Below, piece by piece: positions 5,493 to 7,455 of a stretch of 7,455 bases of DNA. The DNA lies in contig USDZ01000084.1 in the NCBI GenBank assembly GCA_900553525.1, positions 1-7,455 of the forward strand, written 5' to 3'. Made by a program: the position numbers and the translations under genes. The DNA is from an uncultured Oscillospiraceae bacterium. GTDB lineage: Bacteria; Bacillota; Clostridia; Oscillospirales; Acutalibacteraceae. Numbering within the stretch: the first letter of the stretch is position 1; every line of letters starts with the position of its first letter. The notes beneath the pieces were generated by a model. It worked only from the letters and a program-made list of their open reading frames with translations. It did no database searches and had not been told where the DNA came from.

Positions 5493-5554
5493 CGTCACGT
5501 CGGATCATACGGGCCTGGATTTTGGGGTTCCCCCGGCCACCACACGCGGCGCGC

Positions 5555-5590
5555 AAAGCCCCGCCTGAAAATTTTTCAGGCGGGGCTTTT
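5555..5590. terminator. Bidirectional terminator between convergent genes
   Basis: A nearly perfect inverted repeat, AAAGCCCCGCCTGAAAA against TTTTCAGGCGGGGCTTT, with a very short central loop. It lies 21 bases beyond the end of the minus-strand HPr-like gene and downstream of the yabE terminator. Runs of three to four T border it on both strands, so it probably ends the HPr-like transcript and backs up the yabE terminator. Confidence 0.75.
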
Positions 5591-5611
5591 GAATCGAGAG
5601 CTTCTGGGTTT

Positions 5612-5878
5612 TTAATGGCAGGCGGAAGATTCCTTAGCCGCACTTGCGGCTTCACGGTAGGGACGGATGCGTTCGGCGAACTCCCCGCCGTCCTCCGCGC
5701 AATGGGCGCGCAGTTCAATCGGCTTGGACAAGTCGAGGCTGAACAAACCCATGATGGATTTCGCGTCGATGATATACGGGCCGGAAAGCAATTCCACCTT
5801 AAAATTCATGTCGTTGCAGATGCCGACAAACTCTTTGGCCTCCACCACAGTTTCAAAGCGTACCTTTGCCTGATACAT
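5612..5878 (-). CDS. HPr-family protein lacking the active-site histidine
   Basis: An 88-residue protein with the HPr fold. HPr normally carries phosphate from enzyme I to sugar permeases on His15, within GIHARPA, and in Firmicutes is also phosphorylated on Ser46 by HPr kinase. Here the segment IIDAKSIMGLFSLDLSKPIEL (residues 36-56) clearly matches the KSIMG region, Ser41 being the counterpart of Ser46. The His15 region reads FETVVEAKEFVGICNDMNF, with no histidine and no ARPA motif. Such His-less HPr paralogues are common in clostridia and annotated as HPr family phosphocarrier; phosphotransfer is not expected, and a regulatory role like that of Crh is possible but unproven. The start has GGGAAGGA 7 bases upstream. 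It has its own promoter and a terminator; no PTS genes are adjacent. The C-terminal tail after residue 74 is Ala/Ser-rich. Confidence 0.85.
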   Translation of the reverse strand: MYQAKVRFETVVEAKEFVGICNDMNFKVELLSGPYIIDAKSIMGLFSLDLSKPIELRAHCAEDGGEFAERIRPYREAASAAKESSACH

Positions 5879-5922
5879 ATCCTCATCCTTCCCTTTGCGG
5901 ACGGCGTGATTCCCGGCAACCG

Positions 5923-5949
5923 CCGCTTATGACAAAAAGCGGTTTTTTT
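5923..5949 (+). terminator. Terminator-like hairpin inside the HPr-gene leader region, plus strand
   Basis: On the plus strand CCGCTT (5923-5928) pairs with AAGCGG (5937-5942) around an eight-base loop and is followed by seven T (5943-5949). No plus-strand gene ends here, since the upstream gene is on the other strand. It could stop antisense transcription or shield the mtaB promoter from read-through. Confidence 0.55.
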
Positions 5950-5972
5950 CGATCATTTTTGCAGACGTTCTT

Positions 5973-6001
5973 ATTATATCCAGTTTGGAATCGAAAAACA
6001 A
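5973..6001 (-). promoter_or_regulatory. Promoter of the HPr-like gene
   Basis: On the minus strand TTGTTT (5996-6001), 17 bp, TATAAT (5973-5978). Predicted start near 5966, giving a leader of about 88 bases. It is back-to-back with the mtaB promoter, the two -35 boxes being 24 bp apart. Confidence 0.7.
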
Positions 6002-6025
6002 CAGGGAAAGAAAACAAAGTGTCCG

Positions 6026-6054
6026 TTGAAATGCACCGAGATTTCGAGTATAAT
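6026..6054 (+). promoter_or_regulatory. Sigma-A promoter of mtaB
   Basis: TTGAAA (6026-6031), 17-bp spacer, TATAAT (6049-6054). Predicted start near 6061, about 49 bases before the TTG start codon. Confidence 0.82.
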
Positions 6055-6094
6055 GTAAAATTGAGTTTTCTCTTCGGCCGGACCGTTCACAGAG

Positions 6095-6104
6095 AAAGGG
6101 GAGG
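6095..6104 (+). promoter_or_regulatory. Strong ribosome binding site preceding the TTG start of mtaB
   Basis: AAAGGGGAGG ends 5 bases before the TTG at 6110. There is no suitable ATG nearby, and the family N-terminus (LGCKVNQYE a few residues in) requires this start. Confidence 0.8.
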
Positions 6105-6109
6105 TCTTA

Positions 6110-7426
6110 TTGCAGGCGCTCTTTTATACGCTGGGTTGCAAGGTCAATCAATACGAGACGCAGGCCATGATGCGCTGTATGGCTGAAAACGGCTACGACA
6201 CCGGAGAATACCTCCCCGGTTCCCCGGATATAGGGGACGGCGTGATCGTCCTCAACTCCTGCACCGTGACGGGAGAAAGCGACCGCAAATTGCGGCAGAT
6301 CCTGCACCGCTGCCGCCGGGAAAATCCCTGCGCCGTGCTGGTTCTGACCGGCTGTATGCCCCAGGCCTTCCCGGAAGAGGCCGCGGGATTCGACGAGGCG
6401 GACATCGTTTTGGGCAACGCGGCCAGAGCCGCTCTACCTCGGTATGTCGGCCGGTTTCTGGAACTGGGCCGCCGGATCGTGGATATTCCGGCCCATCGCA
6501 AAACCTTTGAAAATCTGTCCATCGACTCCTTCCAGGGCCGGACGAGGGCCTTTGTCAAAATTGAGGACGGCTGCGACCGCTTCTGCGCCTACTGCGTCAT
6601 TCCCCGTGCGCGCGGGCGAGTGCGCTCCAAGCCGTTGGACGCCCTGCAAAGCGAATTGCAAGCCCTGGCTGCGCGGGGATACCGGGAGATCGTGCTCGTG
6701 GGGATCAACCTGACCGCATACGGCAAGGACATAGGCGCCGATTTATGCGACGCCGTCGAGGCCGCCTGCGCGGTGGACGGGATCGACCGGGTACGACTGG
6801 GTTCCCTGGAACCCGACTGCCTGACCCCCGCCGTCATCGACCGCCTCGCCTCCCCCGCCTGTGCGGGTCTTTGTCCCCAATTCCATCTATCCCTGCAAAG
6901 CGGATGCGACGCCACCCTGTCCCGCATGCGGCGGCGGTACACCACCGATGAATACCGACAGGTCTGTCAACATCTGCGGGCGGCTTTTCCCGGCTGCGCC
7001 CTGACCACCGACGTCATGGTCGGATTTCCAGGGGAGTCCCAAGCCGAATTCGAACTCTCCCGCCGGTTTGTGGAGGAAATCGGCTTTGCGCGGGTGCATG
7101 TGTTTGCGTATTCCCGCCGGGCCGGAACTCCCGCGGCTACGGCCCCCGGCCAGATTTCCCGTGCAGAGAAGGCGCGCCGGGCGGCGCTTATGTCCGCCGC
7201 CGCGGCGGCAGGCCGGGATGCGTTTGCCGCCGCCCACGTCGGCCGGACCGTTGCCGTGCTGGTGGAAACCCGGGAAGATGCGGGCGACGCCTTGGGCTAT
7301 ACCCCCGATTATCTTCCTGTCCGGATCCAAGCGGCGGGGGATCGCCTGCCCGAACCCGGCGTTATCCTCAACGTGCGGCTGACCAGGGCTTCGGCAGGGG
7401 TCTGCACCGGCGTACCTGAACCATAA
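6110..7426 (+). CDS. mtaB: tRNA t6A37 methylthiotransferase MtaB
   Basis: MtaB is a radical-SAM enzyme that adds a methylthio group to t6A at position 37 of ANN-decoding tRNAs, giving ms2t6A. The 438-residue product has the full MtaB-type architecture. The N-terminal UPF0004 domain has the three cluster cysteines Cys10 (TLGCKVNQYE), Cys51 (NSCTVTGESDRK) and Cys82 (LTGCMPQ). The radical-SAM domain has CxxxCxxC at 155, 159 and 162 (EDGCDRFCAYCVIPRARGR), with SLQSGCDATLSRMRRRYT and the later DVMVGFPGES further on. A TRAM-like domain occupies about the last 60 residues. LGCKVNQYE and the CTVT motif fit MtaB better than MiaB or RimO. The start is TTG with a strong Shine-Dalgarno. It is divergent from the HPr-like gene and ends 29 bases before the window edge, so any downstream partner is not visible. 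Confidence 0.95.
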   Translation: MQALFYTLGCKVNQYETQAMMRCMAENGYDTGEYLPGSPDIGDGVIVLNSCTVTGESDRKLRQILHRCRRENPCAVLVLTGCMPQAFPEEAAGFDEADIVLGNAARAALPRYVGRFLELGRRIVDIPAHRKTFENLSIDSFQGRTRAFVKIEDGCDRFCAYCVIPRARGRVRSKPLDALQSELQALAARGYREIVLVGINLTAYGKDIGADLCDAVEAACAVDGIDRVRLGSLEPDCLTPAVIDRLASPACAGLCPQFHLSLQSGCDATLSRMRRRYTTDEYRQVCQHLRAAFPGCALTTDVMVGFPGESQAEFELSRRFVEEIGFARVHVFAYSRRAGTPAATAPGQISRAEKARRAALMSAAAAAGRDAFAAAHVGRTVAVLVETREDAGDALGYTPDYLPVRIQAAGDRLPEPGVILNVRLTRASAGVCTGVPEP

Positions 7427-7455
7427 TCCTTGTCCCTGTCACCGGTATGTGATAT

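Noticed and set aside
5384..5932. Plus-strand open frame of 182 codons over the HPr-like gene
   Set aside because: It crosses two terminators and is a shadow of the minus-strand HPr-like gene, which has the KSIMG motif and a proper ribosome binding site.

Overview
This is a chromosomal housekeeping segment from a GC-rich, low-branching Firmicute, most likely a gut clostridium of the Oscillospiraceae/Ruminococcaceae type. Four things point there. The order rplU-prp-rpmA-obg is a Firmicutes arrangement. L27 carries the cleavable N-terminal extension that co-occurs with the Prp protease. A YabE-type DUF348/G5/3D cell-wall protein is present. Promoters are close to the sigma-A consensus (TTGACA, 17 bp, TATAAT), with strong GGAGG-type ribosome binding sites and some TTG starts. 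No mobile element, phage gene, CRISPR array, tRNA or rRNA was found.

Layout. (1) Bases 1-1520, minus strand: rplU (L21), prp and rpmA (L27) form a tight operon behind a consensus promoter and a structured leader, ending in a terminator at 366-412. obg follows with its own -10 element and runs off the left edge. (2) 1558-2927: an FlK-like hotdog thioesterase (minus) diverges from a multi-pass DUF1624/HGSNAT-like membrane acyltransferase (plus) that ends in a strong terminator. (3) 2991-3665, minus strand: queT, the substrate-binding subunit of an ECF transporter for queuosine precursors, lies behind a promoter and a compact leader that folds as two adjacent hairpins plus a possible pseudoknot reaching the Shine-Dalgarno; this is a candidate preQ1 riboswitch. 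(4) 3666-4255: about 590 bases without a convincing gene, partly very AT-rich, with several small inverted repeats. (5) 4256-5492, plus strand: yabE-like gene with a perfect consensus promoter, an unusual leader with two competing hairpins, and a strong terminator. (6) 5555-6109: a minus-strand HPr-fold protein that lacks the phosphorylatable histidine, transcribed divergently from the next gene. (7) 6110-7426, plus strand: complete mtaB, a radical-SAM tRNA methylthiotransferase.

Themes. Most genes serve translation: ribosomal proteins and their maturation protease, the ribosome-associated GTPase Obg, uptake of precursor for queuosine at tRNA position 34, and ms2t6A formation at tRNA position 37. 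The others are envelope (YabE, membrane acyltransferase) or metabolic/regulatory (thioesterase, HPr-like protein). The items most worth a second look are the queT leader, the competing hairpins before yabE, the His-less HPr and the large gene-free region. I did not see a wholly new multi-gene system here.
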